A stretch of 64,000 bases of DNA from Schaalia vaccimaxillae DSM 15804 (GCF_000420425.1 NZ_ATUX01000010.1:62001-126000), one strand, 5' to 3'; counted from the first letter of the stretch, positions 26,852 to 37,043 are shown. Notes: generated from the letters alone by a model not told the origin. Translations and numbers: made by a program.

Positions 26852-27208
26852 GGAATTTTTTCCTTCTTCGAGTGTTCAATGCTTTGCCACGATGCGAAAG
26901 CACTGACGCACTCCCGCACAGCAGCGTGTCAGTCACTGAATTTTCCCGGCGATTTCGCCGTTTTCCTTCAGTGGTTTCAATGCTAGACCCATGATTGTTA
27001 ACAATCCAATCCTTGTGGGGCAATACACAGGAAGTAGGACTCTGGTCCTAAGCGTCAATTGCTTATTGAGGCTTTGATGTGTGGGATTTGATTAGCGGAT
27101 CTGCGGATCTGCGGATCTGCGGATCTGGGGATGCGGGGATGTGTGCGGGGGCTTGGGCGCGGTTTGGGGCCTGTTGAAAGCCAGGGTTTCGCGCGGCGCC
27201 ACCCGTCT
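26852..27208. other. Intergenic region with a 4x8-bp tandem repeat
   Basis: No gene is seen. The part next to the small membrane gene is AT-rich and probably carries its promoter. Four exact copies of GCGGATCT lie at 27095-27126, and the MITE-like copy 2 follows at 27209. Confidence 0.6.
27095..27126. repeat. Perfect 8-bp tandem repeat, four copies
   Basis: GCGGATCT is repeated exactly four times (27095, 27103, 27111, 27119) in a non-coding stretch, followed by a degenerate unit. Such octamers can change copy number by replication slippage. Confidence 0.92.
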
Positions 27209-27334
27209 ACCCGCAAAAATAGACACAGTCGTACCTTTTGGTGTTTTGAAGCATCGAATAGATCGTTGGAAATTCAACGCTTTCAGCAAGATTCCATCTA
27301 GGAGAATGGCGCGACTGTGTCTAATTCTGCGGGT
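27209..27334. mobile_element. 126-bp MITE-like element, copy 2
   Basis: It starts ACCCGCAAAAATAGACACAG and ends CTGTGTCTAATTCTGCGGGT, so it has terminal inverted repeats of about 24 bp. Length and layout equal those of the copy at 2246-2371. The interior shares TGTTT, AGC, GAT-GTTG and TTTCA blocks at nearly the same positions. It lies downstream of cspA on the far side of its terminator and contains no ORF. Confidence 0.62.
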
Positions 27335-27395
27335 GTTTCGACATGGCTGGCAAAGACAGACGGCGCCCAAATTTTCCGTGAGGGCTAACAGCGAC

Positions 27396-27421
27396 GCCCC
27401 CGCACCTGTTGGTGCGGGGGC
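27396..27421 (-). terminator. cspA terminator
   Basis: An 11-bp perfect GC-rich stem (GCCCCCGCACC with GGTGCGGGGGC) has a TGTT loop. It lies 44 bp after the cspA stop on the minus strand. A smaller hairpin (27432-27454) lies closer to the gene. Confidence 0.85.
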
Positions 27422-27464
27422 GAGTGCATAAAGCTCCGGCTGTGCCGGAAAGCTGATCGTCAGA

Positions 27465-27674
27465 TCAGCCGAGGCGCTGGATGTTCTCTGCCTGCAGGCC
27501 CTTGGGGCCCTGGGTGACCTCGAACTCGACCTTTTCCTCTTCGAAGAGGGTGCGGCGGCCGTTGTCCTGTACGATGTTGGAGAAGTGGGCGAAGACGTCG
27601 GCGGAGCCGTCGTCAGGTGTGATGAAGCCGTAGCCCTTTTCGTCGTTGAACCATTTCACGACACCAGTAGTCAT
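27465..27674 (-). CDS. Cold shock domain protein
   Basis: 69 residues, a single cold shock domain. It has the RNP1 motif [11 protein letters not shown], the RNP2-like block DVFAHFSNI, and the conserved N-terminal [11 protein letters not shown]. It binds single-stranded RNA/DNA as a chaperone or antiterminator. The GTG-rich upstream region is long (over 600 bp to the next gene), so a structured leader is possible. The terminator downstream and lack of neighbours make it monocistronic. Confidence 0.97.
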   Translation of the reverse strand: MTTGVVKWFNDEKGYGFITPDDGSADVFAHFSNIVQDNGRRTLFEEEKVEFEVTQGPKGLQAENIQRLG

Positions 27675-27926
27675 CGGTGTTTTCCATTCTGTGAGCCCCG
27701 GGGGGGCGGTGAAACCGATTCAGATTAGAACCGGCATAGTCACTCAACCTCTAGCAACAACCCGGCAAAGCAAGCACTGCGTGAAACTGTTTAACTACGT
27801 TCTCAACCGTACAGCACCAAAGCCAAAGGCGATAGTGGGAGATTGTCGGCGGCTAAACCTGCACTAAATGTGCGTGTTATGGGTTAAGTGTGTGGGTCAC
27901 AAATATTCCGCACGGTTACGGCTTGT

Positions 27927-27942
27927 TGTGCAGGGTTGCACA
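27927..27942. promoter_or_regulatory. CRP/GlxR-like palindrome
   Basis: TGTGCA-GGGT-TGCACA is a perfect 16-bp palindrome with the TGTG-N8-CACA spacing of CRP-family sites. It is about 250 bp upstream of cspA. One site only, so chance cannot be excluded. Confidence 0.35.
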
Positions 27943-28188
27943 GGGTTTTTCGGGTTGTAAGTACGTGTATTGCGTAGGTTGCACACGGTTACAGCTCCAT
28001 GCGCACGGTTAACCCACGCCTACCTACTTATGTGGGATTCGTGTCACCAGTGTTTCCGCCTTGGAAGACCGGGAATTATGCGCGATCTAGAAGGGGGTGG
28101 CATCGAAGGTCTGGAAGCGTGCTTAGCCTGGAAGCCCCGGAAATGTGTGCGCCACGCGGCGGCGAACGCAAACCTCAGCGGCAAAACA

Positions 28189-28220
28189 AAGAGTCGAGAT
28201 TCGAACAGATCTCGACTCTT
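28189..28220. terminator. Strong hairpin downstream of tRNA-Leu
   Basis: AAGAGTCGAGAT (28189-28200) pairs perfectly with ATCTCGACTCTT (28209-28220) around an 8-base loop. It lies about 115 bp beyond the minus-strand tRNA and could terminate it, or a plus-strand transcript from the region to its left. Confidence 0.6.
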
Positions 28221-28334
28221 GCGTAAGTAAAAGGATTCTAAAGAACACCTCTTGCACAGGCGAAATGTAGTCTCCGCTGTAGTCTTGGCACTTTTAGCAC
28301 CTCGGCTTTTCCGCAGAATACTGCGGGAAAGTAC

Positions 28335-28421
28335 TGGTGCGCGAGGGGGGAGTTGAACCCCCACTCCATCACTGGAACACGGACCTGAACCGTGCGCGTC
28401 TGCCTATTCCGCCACTCGCGC
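28335..28421 (-). tRNA. tRNA-Leu (anticodon CAG)
   Basis: On the minus strand the 7-bp acceptor arms are GCGCGAG and CTCGCGC, followed by A and an encoded CCA end. The anticodon stem CACGG/CCGTG encloses TTCAGGT, giving anticodon CAG for Leu codon CUG. A long variable arm, as expected for tRNA-Leu, and a T-loop GTTCAACTC are present. Total length is 87 nt with CCA. Confidence 0.96.
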
Positions 28422-28507
28422 GTGCTTGCAAAGACTACGAGTAATTCGCTCGCTACGTCAAACCGAGATTCGATCCGCGAAATCAGAACCCCGCCGCCGC
28501 ACACCAC

Positions 28508-29290
28508 CTACGCGAAGATCACGACTGCGGCGATCGCCGCTCCGGACGCCCCAAACACCGCGAAATCCCGCCAACCCAGGGCAACCCGCTCGCGTTCAAT
28601 GGGAGCAGACCCTCCGCGCATGGACATTGCTCGCCCAGTGTCGGCCGCACCACGAGAAGCCACCGACAGTGTTGCAGTGACCACATCCACGCTCATGCGT
28701 GTGAATTCAGGCAAACTCAACCGAGCCAAGTCTGCTCCCACCCGCAACTTGGCCGTATCCATCACAGCGGTGGTCTGATCGCGTAGAACTGGCAGGCTCC
28801 TTAAAGCCAATCCCATGATTTGTGCCCACTCATCTACGGGCACACCGACCCATTTCAGAGGCGCCAGCAGGCTACGAATTGCCGCCGCCAACCGCCGCGT
28901 TGGCACAGTCCACAGCAGCAACGCCGAACCCCACAGCACCAGGATGGTGACCGACACCGCCCGCAGGAAGATCACAAGGCCATCACCCAACCAAGCCCCA
29001 ATCATCCCGCCGACCAATCCGCTCAACAGCCACACAGGGGCGCGAGGAACCGCAGACACGGGCACGCGCGCGATCAATGACCCAACCGCCAACACCGCTG
29101 CAACCGCGCCAACCGTTACCCAGGTGGGCTTGATGAGCAGCGCCGAAGTGAGCGCCGTCCAGCACACAATGAGCGTTCCCGCCCAGGTCCGACCCAGCAT
29201 TGTTACCCAGGGCAGCAGTCGCGGCACCCCCATGCTTGAACCTTTGCGAGGCCGCCCCTTCCGTACGTTTTTCACTGTAGGTACGCTCAT
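28508..29290 (-). CDS. ECF transporter T component (EcfT/CbiQ family)
   Basis: About 260 residues from an ATG that overlaps the stop of the preceding fused ATPase gene (ATGA). There are five to six hydrophobic segments. The C-terminal cytoplasmic region carries two coupling motifs of the Ala/Ser-Arg-Gly type (ASRG and SMRGG) that contact the ATPases. With 29287-31617 it makes a complete energy-coupling-factor vitamin/micronutrient importer. The 4-base overlap implies translational coupling. Its substrate is set by the S domain, which I cannot assign. Confidence 0.88.
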   Translation of the reverse strand: MSVPTVKNVRKGRPRKGSSMGVPRLLPWVTMLGRTWAGTLIVCWTALTSALLIKPTWVTVGAVAAVLAVGSLIARVPVSAVPRAPVWLLSGLVGGMIGAWLGDGLVIFLRAVSVTILVLWGSALLLWTVPTRRLAAAIRSLLAPLKWVGVPVDEWAQIMGLALRSLPVLRDQTTAVMDTAKLRVGADLARLSLPEFTRMSVDVVTATLSVASRGAADTGRAMSMRGGSAPIERERVALGWRDFAVFGASGAAIAAVVIFA

Positions 29291-31617
29291 GCCAGTACCC
29301 CATCCGCTAGGTGTAGATGCCGCTCGCACAGGGACTCCAGGTCCGCAGTGTCATGCGAAATCACCAGTACAGACAGGCCCGCTTTCCTGCGTTTTTCAAG
29401 TATGGATACGAGTATTTCTCGTGATTCTTGATCCAGGCCGGCCATTGGTTCGTCCAGGATCAACACTTGCGGGTTGGATGCGAGCAGCCCTGCCAAAGCG
29501 ACGCGTCGCATTTGCCCGCCTGAAAGTTCGTCGATGTTGCGCCTGGCTAAATCCGGATCAAGCCCCACCCTGCGCATCGCGCTTTCGACAAGTTCGTCTG
29601 CCTCCTGGCGGCTGGTACCTACCGAGGTTTTCCCTCCTTTTGACCCCGTCCCCACGCTGGGTCCGATGCCTGCAGCGGACAGAATGTCGGTGCGAACATT
29701 GGGCCGCTGAAGCTGCAGGCGCGCGAATTGCATGGATAGTGCAACACCCCCGATCCGCGCAGTCATGGGCTGTGCGCCCAGCGTGCACTTACCCCACGTG
29801 GGAGCGACGAGACCGGTGAGAATCCGCGACAGTGTTGTCTTACCGGAGCCGTTGTCTCCGGTGATGAGCGTGGCGTCACCTGGGTTGAGGATCAGTGAAA
29901 CGTCATGGAGAACGTCCTTTTGCCAGGGAGTGCCGACGTCGTAGGAGTGGGCGATCCGGTCGGCCCACAGGGCTTCTGGCGCTTTGGGCCACCGAGCTCG
30001 CTCTTGGTGTACGGCGAGGGCGGGCTCGGAGTTGGACTCATTGTTGACGAGGGCGGGCGAGGAGTTGGGCGTATCGCTAACGAGGCCGGTCGGCGCGCTG
30101 GGTGGAGCTTCAATGGGGTTGGTTGCGGTGTCAGGCGTATCGCTAACGACGGCGGGTGACGCGCTGAGTGGATCATCAACGCCATGCTCGGATTTGGCTA
30201 CATCGCCAACACAGTCAGGCGAAGGCGCGGATGGAAGATCTGGCGGCAACGCCTCGAGCGCTGCGGAGTCAAACACCACGTTGCCGGCTTCCAAGCGAAT
30301 ACGTCGATCGGCGCTCGCGGCTTCCACGGGGTCATGGGTGACGTGGATGACGGTGGTGCCTCGAGCAGGCAAGGAAGTGAGGATCTCCAGAAGCTCCTCG
30401 CGGCCCGACTGGTCAATCATTGCCGTGGATTCATCAGAAATGAGGAGCACCGGCTTGCGCACAAGGGCGCCAGCAAGCGCCAACCGTTGCAACTGCCCGC
30501 CGGACAGGTGACGAGTCAGTACCTCTTCCTTGCCATCGAGTCCAACCAATGTCAGAAGTTCAGCAAGATCAACATCATCGCGTTCATTTGGGGCTAGCCC
30601 CCACAACACGTCCTCGGCAACGGTTTCTCCCAGCATTTGAAGCTCGGACCGTTGGGACACGAGCGCCGTTCCGCCGATTTCGCCCAGGTGGGCGGCTGCG
30701 CCGCCAACACCGCCGGGACGAGTGACGGTGCCCGCCGACGGCTGAGCGCCGGCTAAGAGGAGCGCCAGAGTTGATTTACCCGACCCGTTGGGGCCCTCGA
30801 TCACGGTGAAACCGCCCACCTCAAAGGCAAGGTTGATTCCGACTAATGCGGGTGCGGAGGCTGTTGGATACTTAAAGGACACGTCCTTGAAACTCACGGG
30901 CAGGACACGTGGTGGTTCGGTGCCCGCGTCGGCGCCCTCGTCCTTGTCAATACCGGAAGGGACCGCGCCCGACGCCATGAGCGGATCCCAACCACTGGAC
31001 AAGTCGATGCGTGATAAGACGGCGCCCAGCAGCCAGTGCGCAAGCCACACCAATGCAGCCAACAACACCAGCGTGACAATGGGCAGCCACACCCACCAAA
31101 CGTTGAGCAGCCAGTACAGAAATTCACGCAAAACTTGCGCACTAGGTGCGAGGACATCCCAGCGTCCAACGAGTTTGAGGTAGCCGTCAAAGGTCGTTTT
31201 GGCTGAGTCCAGGAACAGATCACGCAGGTCGGCAAGCAGCCACAGCAAGCCAACTGCGGCGAGGCCACCAATAAGTCCGAGGACGAGGCCGGTGACGACA
31301 GCTCCGAACCATCCGATGCCTTTGCGTCGAAGCGCCCCCACGACCACGCCCACCAGGGCTGATTGGGCGACCACCCAAGCAGTATTAATCCCTCCGATTG
31401 CGAGGGACATCAGCACGGTTGTGAAGAATGCTGCGGCTGTTGTGCGAGGGCGTAGCCGCGTTGCCACCATTGCGAGGGGTACTGCGGAAGCGGCTTGGAA
31501 GATGATGTTGAAGACGGGCATGACTGCAGCCAGGATTCCCAGGGTGACAGCCAGGCCAACCATGGCGCCGCAGGTGGCGATTTCGGTTGGGCGCAGCGGG
31601 CCTCGGCGTTCTTCCAT
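29287..31617 (-). CDS. Fused ECF transporter: S-like membrane domain plus two ABC ATPases
   Basis: 776 residues. Residues 1-205 form about six membrane helices like an ECF substrate-binding (S) component. Residues about 235-450 are ATPase 1 (GPNGSGKST, LSGGQLQR, Walker B as L-L-I-S-D-E-S, HVTHD). A 90-residue Pro/Ser/Asn linker with VSDTP repeats follows. Residues about 545-776 are ATPase 2 (GDNGSGKTT, LSGGQMRR, LILDEP, VISHD). Both sites keep all catalytic motifs. The coupled downstream gene encodes the T component. Fusion fixes one S with its own energy module, unlike shared group II systems. Substrate unknown. Confidence 0.88.
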   Translation of the reverse strand: MEERRGPLRPTEIATCGAMVGLAVTLGILAAVMPVFNIIFQAASAVPLAMVATRLRPRTTAAAFFTTVLMSLAIGGINTAWVVAQSALVGVVVGALRRKGIGWFGAVVTGLVLGLIGGLAAVGLLWLLADLRDLFLDSAKTTFDGYLKLVGRWDVLAPSAQVLREFLYWLLNVWWVWLPIVTLVLLAALVWLAHWLLGAVLSRIDLSSGWDPLMASGAVPSGIDKDEGADAGTEPPRVLPVSFKDVSFKYPTASAPALVGINLAFEVGGFTVIEGPNGSGKSTLALLLAGAQPSAGTVTRPGGVGGAAAHLGEIGGTALVSQRSELQMLGETVAEDVLWGLAPNERDDVDLAELLTLVGLDGKEEVLTRHLSGGQLQRLALAGALVRKPVLLISDESTAMIDQSGREELLEILTSLPARGTTVIHVTHDPVEAASADRRIRLEAGNVVFDSAALEALPPDLPSAPSPDCVGDVAKSEHGVDDPLSASPAVVSDTPDTATNPIEAPPSAPTGLVSDTPNSSPALVNNESNSEPALAVHQERARWPKAPEALWADRIAHSYDVGTPWQKDVLHDVSLILNPGDATLITGDNGSGKTTLSRILTGLVAPTWGKCTLGAQPMTARIGGVALSMQFARLQLQRPNVRTDILSAAGIGPSVGTGSKGGKTSVGTSRQEADELVESAMRRVGLDPDLARRNIDELSGGQMRRVALAGLLASNPQVLILDEPMAGLDQESREILVSILEKRRKAGLSVLVISHDTADLESLCERHLHLADGVLA

Positions 31618-31784
31618 AACTTAAGTGTCGCCGATGTGAGGCCAGGTCACTCGACGAGTGCCCACTGTGGGTTCACGATCACGGATCTCGACTCATTCGA
31701 TGGCGTCGCGCGCGTGGATAAACCCATGAATTGTGGGCTCATCCTCCCACATGACGTGTGCGCCATCACATAGACTGATGAAGC

Positions 31785-31801
31785 TGTCAACAATTTAGAC
31801 A
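31785..31801. promoter_or_regulatory. Possible operator before the anion transporter operon
   Basis: TGTCAACAATTTAGACA is a 17-bp inverted repeat (TGTC-N9-GACA) about 27 bp before the transporter start. The half-sites resemble GntR-type operators. No such regulator is adjacent. Confidence 0.35.
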
Positions 31802-31827
31802 ACCCCAACGACGAGGTCTTGCTTCCA

Positions 31828-33285
<1,458 letters not shown>

Positions 33286-33286
33286 C

Positions 33287-35431
33287 ATGACGATTGACGA
33301 GGGCGAGCGCACGCGGCCGATCCCACGGATCGCGTCGCGGTGGACTCATGCCTTCGAACATCGTGATGATGAACTCTGGTCACGCACCGATGTGAGAAGG
33401 GGAGGCCACCGCCCCGGCTTGCACGTGCACGTCCTCGTCGTCGGTGATGATTCGAGGGACATCGCCCACGCCCTCACGCAGGACATGGCCGTCGCTTTCC
33501 CTAACCTGTGCCTCGACCACATTTCTGGGGCCCATCGCCTGCGTGAATACAACGAATCACTGGGGCCGGCTGATCACGTTGTGCTGGCGGTTGCCACCAG
33601 CGAGATTTCTGACATCGATGAGCTTATTGAGCACACCGAGTCAATGCCGATCCTTGAGTACACCAGGTGGGTGGTTGTCACTGATCAAGAGGTCCACGAT
33701 GACCTTGAGAGAGGTACCGCGTCGGATCGGTTGGCGTCGGTGACGACGGTGCCGTGGACGGTGCCGCTCCTAATCGGTCAGTGTTATTCGACGATGGTGC
33801 GCCACCTGGTGGGCGAGGGCCGTACGCGTGATCAAATTGTTGCGCTGATTGGGGAGCCTCCCGAGTCGGCGGTTCAAGGCCCCCTGTTAGAGGGGCTGGG
33901 AGTTTCTGAACGCAGTGTCGTTTTGGAACTGCTTGATGGGGTTGAGCGGGTGCTTGGTCCCAGGCCTCGCATTGTTGTGCCGCCGGGGACGGTGTTGGTC
34001 ACCCAGGATGAGCCTGTGGGCGCGGTTCACCTGGTGTTGGAAGGGGAAGTGAGCTTGCATCGCGATTCTATGCGCGGTGAAGTCTTGGCTCACCATGCTA
34101 GCTCGGGGCCCCTCATTGGCCTCGTATCTTTGGCGCGCGGAGAAAACGCGTTCTTTACGGGTGTGACTACCTCTGAGACCACCTTGGTGCGCCTGACCAC
34201 TGAGCAGCTTCAGATCGTCCTCGTGGAAGAACCTGAAATCGCGTCGCCTCTGACGGCTTTGGCAATCCGGTCGCTGACGCGCAGGCTGATGCGCGCTGAG
34301 GACCTGCATCTGGAAAATGCGATGCTCGCTGAGGATCTGGAACTTCAGAAGGAGAACCTCAATAAGGCTTTGCAGGATCTGAAAGCCACGCGGGCTGAGC
34401 TGGTTGAGCGCGCGCGATTCGCCATGTTGGGTGAATTGTCGGCCGGCATTGCTCACGAGCTTAATAATCCGGTGACGGCGCTCATTCGAGCTGCTGAACA
34501 TATGAGTGAAGATGTGGATCGGCTGTTGTCCGCAACCCCTCAAACTGGGGCCGCACGCGATTCCATGCGGCGGGCGTTGACGGCAGCCCCTCAGTCCACC
34601 GCTGTGGAACGGGCAATCATTAAAGAGATTCTGCCCATTGTGGGCGAGGATCGGCAGATGGCCAGGCGCCTTGTGCGTGCTGGTATCGAGGATGCCGAGG
34701 CTGCTGCACGTCTTGTTGGTGCAGGGGATAAAGAACTTGAGTCCATTGAGTCGGGCGCGCGCGTTGGATCATCCTTGCGTTCGGTTCTTGCCGCCGGCAG
34801 TAGGGTCATTGAACTCACCCAGTCGCTGAAAGGGTATGCGCGCCCCGACGCAGAAGACTTCAAAGCAGTGGACGTGCGCGAAGGCGTGGATGATGTGCTA
34901 CGGCTGACGAACCACCGTTTGCGCGGTATCGAGGTCGAGTGCGATTACGAGGACGTGCCTGTGGTCATGGCGCATCCGGCCAAATTGCAGCAGGTGTGGA
35001 CGAACCTACTGGTTAACGCCGCAGAGGCCATCGAGGACGAGCGTGCCGACGCGACCGAAAATGGTGACCCTGATGGCGACCAAAACGGTGGTGGCGACGC
35101 CAATCCGCGACTGCAAGAGGGGTTCGAGCCTCAGATTTTCATCAAGGTTCGCGGTGTTGATGACCGGGTTGTTGTCACGATTGGCGACAATGGCCCGGGG
35201 ATCCCCGAAGCCCTTTTGGAAAAGATTTTCGAACCGCATTTCACGACCAAAGCGGGTCGTGTGCGTTTTGGTTTGGGTATGGGAATGTCGATCGTTCGCC
35301 AGATTGTTGACGGTCATGGTGGCACGCTAGAGATTGACTCCGTTCCCGGCCGTACCCTGGTGCGAGTTTCACTACCAGCAGTTTCAGACGAATCAATAGT
35401 TCAACCAACCACCACCCAGGAGGGATCATGA
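33287..35431 (+). CDS. Histidine kinase with degenerate N-terminal receiver and cNMP-fold domain
   Basis: 714 residues without membrane helices. Residues 1-170 resemble a response-regulator fold without a clear phospho-Asp site. Residues about 225-345 are a cNMP-binding fold (PPGTVLVTQDEPVGAVHLVLEGEV), but the phosphate-binding cassette lacks the usual Glu and Arg, so cAMP binding is doubtful. A helical linker leads to HisKA with His390 in GIAHELNNP. HATPase_c has NLLVNAAEAI, GDNGPGIP and GLGMGMSIV. It probably phosphorylates the coupled response regulator (ATGA overlap). The input is unknown and may relate to the anion transporter upstream. Confidence 0.87.
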   Translation: MTIDEGERTRPIPRIASRWTHAFEHRDDELWSRTDVRRGGHRPGLHVHVLVVGDDSRDIAHALTQDMAVAFPNLCLDHISGAHRLREYNESLGPADHVVLAVATSEISDIDELIEHTESMPILEYTRWVVVTDQEVHDDLERGTASDRLASVTTVPWTVPLLIGQCYSTMVRHLVGEGRTRDQIVALIGEPPESAVQGPLLEGLGVSERSVVLELLDGVERVLGPRPRIVVPPGTVLVTQDEPVGAVHLVLEGEVSLHRDSMRGEVLAHHASSGPLIGLVSLARGENAFFTGVTTSETTLVRLTTEQLQIVLVEEPEIASPLTALAIRSLTRRLMRAEDLHLENAMLAEDLELQKENLNKALQDLKATRAELVERARFAMLGELSAGIAHELNNPVTALIRAAEHMSEDVDRLLSATPQTGAARDSMRRALTAAPQSTAVERAIIKEILPIVGEDRQMARRLVRAGIEDAEAAARLVGAGDKELESIESGARVGSSLRSVLAAGSRVIELTQSLKGYARPDAEDFKAVDVREGVDDVLRLTNHRLRGIEVECDYEDVPVVMAHPAKLQQVWTNLLVNAAEAIEDERADATENGDPDGDQNGGGDANPRLQEGFEPQIFIKVRGVDDRVVVTIGDNGPGIPEALLEKIFEPHFTTKAGRVRFGLGMGMSIVRQIVDGHGGTLEIDSVPGRTLVRVSLPAVSDESIVQPTTTQEGS

Positions 35432-35898
35432 CCCTGACAATCCTGTCTCTGGAAGACGAGGCCGATGTCCGCGATGCACTTGAGCGTGATCTCGAAGAGT
35501 TCTGGACCAAGATCCGCCTTGAGACCGCTGAGGACGTGGACGATGCGTGGGCGGTTCTGGATGAGATTCACGGTGAGGGTGAGGATCTGGCTCTCGTCCT
35601 GTCGGATCACCGGCTGCCCGGAAAGTCCGGTGTGGACTTCCTGGTGGAGCTGCGCAAGGATGAACGCTTCGCGGGGGTTCGTACAGTTTTGGTGACGGGC
35701 CAGGCGGATCAGGATGACACGATTCGCGCGGTTAACCAGGCCGGCCTGGACTACTACATCGCTAAGCCGTGGGATGTGCAGACGCTCAAGAAGGTTGTGC
35801 GCGATCAGCTCACCAACTATGTGCTTGAGATGGGTGTAGACCCGTTGCCATACATGCCGTTGCTTGATGGTGTGCGCGTCATGGAGTCAATCCGCTGA
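35428..35898 (+). CDS. Single-domain response regulator
   Basis: 156 residues. A receiver domain fills residues 1-130: acidic pocket E-D-E at 9-11, phospho-acceptor Asp60 in LVLSDHRLPGKSG, the Thr switch in VLVTGQ, and Lys in YIAKPWD. About 30 further residues carry no DNA-binding domain, so output must be through protein contact or a partner kinase. The start overlaps the kinase stop (ATGA). The gene ends the operon and is followed by repeats A and B. Confidence 0.92.
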   Translation: MTLTILSLEDEADVRDALERDLEEFWTKIRLETAEDVDDAWAVLDEIHGEGEDLALVLSDHRLPGKSGVDFLVELRKDERFAGVRTVLVTGQADQDDTIRAVNQAGLDYYIAKPWDVQTLKKVVRDQLTNYVLEMGVDPLPYMPLLDGVRVMESIR

Positions 35899-35925
35899 CG
35901 TTGTCCCGTCTCTGGCCCCGTCCCT

Positions 35926-35970
35926 CCCCGCGAGGGACGCCCATAACTCCCGCGAGGGACGCACAAGTTT
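35926..35970. repeat. Repeat family A, two units
   Basis: Two diverged units of GCGAGGGACGCCCA, the second with GCACAAGTTT, are followed by a GCCCCTG stretch also found after the copy at 51471. They lie just downstream of the response regulator stop. Confidence 0.85.
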
Positions 35971-35996
35971 AAGCGCTGAAAGCCCCTGCATCGAGA

Positions 35997-36056
35997 TCCA
36001 TCGTTATGCGCCGTTGGAGGTTCGAGGACGAACCGGCGTCACCGTATAACGGTGGG
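35997..36056. repeat. Palindromic repeat family B, copy 2
   Basis: A 60-bp palindrome with outer arms CCATCGTTATGCG and CCGTATAACGGTGGG and an inner hairpin GGTTCG-AGGA-CGAACC. It is preceded by TCGAGATCCA, as in copy 3. It sits between the convergent response regulator and the gene at 36165. Confidence 0.82.
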
Positions 36057-36164
36057 TTTCGGAGCTCAACGAGGGACTACTCCGACGAGGCTTCTCGGTC
36101 CTCGGGCACACCGGCCGCATCCTCGCGCACACAAGGCTCGTCTTCGGGCGCGGCCGACCTCATC

Positions 36165-36836
36165 CTAGGGCGCGCCGGTGCCACTGTCGGGCGTATCGGC
36201 ACCGTTGGAACAGAAAGTGGGTCCCTCAAACCCAGCTGCTCCCAGGATCTGGAAGATTTCATCAAGTAACTGAGGTGCCTCGATTACGCCGGCCGCAAAC
36301 TCGGGGTGTGGGATCTCGATCGCTGCCATTCCGGTTGGCCCGTTGACAGGCTCGGTATTGAAACGACGTGACAGAAGGGTATTCGCTTCGACCAGGTCAT
36401 TGGGCGCCCCAAATACCCATGACACAGCTTGTTGGTCGCCGTCCGGGCGGCGCCGGATCCACATGTGCGTCATGACGATGCGTGCGCCCTCGCGAGGAAA
36501 CACCTCACCAACGCGGGTGAACAGCGCCAGGCTGGAATCACCGCCAAAATCGTCCTCGAGCAGTGCGTACGCGTAAGCGCCGATGCCACGAAGAGTCAGA
36601 GAATCCGCCAGAACACCCAGGACATCATCCTCAAAATCAGTTTCTTGGAAATACAGGCCCTCGCCGATTGCGGGCGCGTCCGGGCCGACAATAGAAATCG
36701 GTATTCCCGCGTCGGCCAAGGCGTCGCGCACAAGACCGATGTTGTGCTCGGGGAAAGGGTGCAGTGCTGCGACATTCCTGCCGAAGCGCTCGATAAATAC
36801 GTAGGTTCTAAAGCCTTTGTCTCTGCCCGTTTCCAT
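36165..36836 (-). CDS. Unrecognised protein
   Basis: About 223 residues, with no signal peptide or membrane segment and a strongly acidic composition. I do not recognise a family. The N-terminal part (TYVFIERFGRNVAALHPFPEHNIGLVRDALADAGIPI) looks like an alpha/beta fold. The middle has a G-I-G-A-Y-A-Y-A-L-L-E-D-D box and the end an Asp/Gly/Pro-rich tail. The ATG follows GAAGAGGTGTTG, a good ribosome binding site. It is not coupled to the nitroreductase upstream (over 200 bp gap). Coding is likely from the regular composition and site. Confidence 0.6.
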   Translation of the reverse strand: METGRDKGFRTYVFIERFGRNVAALHPFPEHNIGLVRDALADAGIPISIVGPDAPAIGEGLYFQETDFEDDVLGVLADSLTLRGIGAYAYALLEDDFGGDSSLALFTRVGEVFPREGARIVMTHMWIRRRPDGDQQAVSWVFGAPNDLVEANTLLSRRFNTEPVNGPTGMAAIEIPHPEFAAGVIEAPQLLDEIFQILGAAGFEGPTFCSNGADTPDSGTGAP

Positions 36837-36865
36837 CAACACCTCTTCATGGTACGAGGTCGATC

Positions 36866-36899
36866 CCGCCCTATGCGCAGCTCAGCTGCGTACGGGCGG
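36866..36899 (-). terminator. Hairpin downstream of the nitroreductase gene
   Basis: CCGCCC pairs with GGGCGG around an inner CGCAGC/GCTGCG stem. It lies about 145 bp after the nitroreductase stop and 30 bp before the next start. No T tract is obvious. Confidence 0.45.
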
Positions 36900-37043
36900 C
36901 GGCCAGGCAGGGGGGCGCCCACGCAGAATGGCGATCAGGAGAGGGCAGGAGCTGACGCAGGATTGCGACCAGGGGAGTGCGGTCATTATTGCCAGAAGGG
37001 TGGCTCGCTCGATGCGCGAAGCGTGCCCCAGCTCTGCGCCCTG

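Larger units (their letters stand above)
27675..28334. other. 660-bp region without a gene, between cspA and tRNA-Leu
   Basis: No convincing protein gene is seen. The two short plus-strand ORFs at about 27970-28230 overlap in different frames and lack a ribosome binding site. The region holds the cspA upstream sequence, three GCACGGTTA-like motifs (about 27910, 27980, 28002), a CRP-like palindrome at 27927-27942 and a strong hairpin at 28189-28220. A small non-coding RNA ending at that hairpin is possible but not shown. Confidence 0.5.

Noticed and set aside
27970-28230. Two overlapping plus-strand ORFs of 75-86 codons
   Set aside because: They overlap in different frames, lack ribosome binding sites, have Arg/Cys-rich composition, and run into a hairpin.
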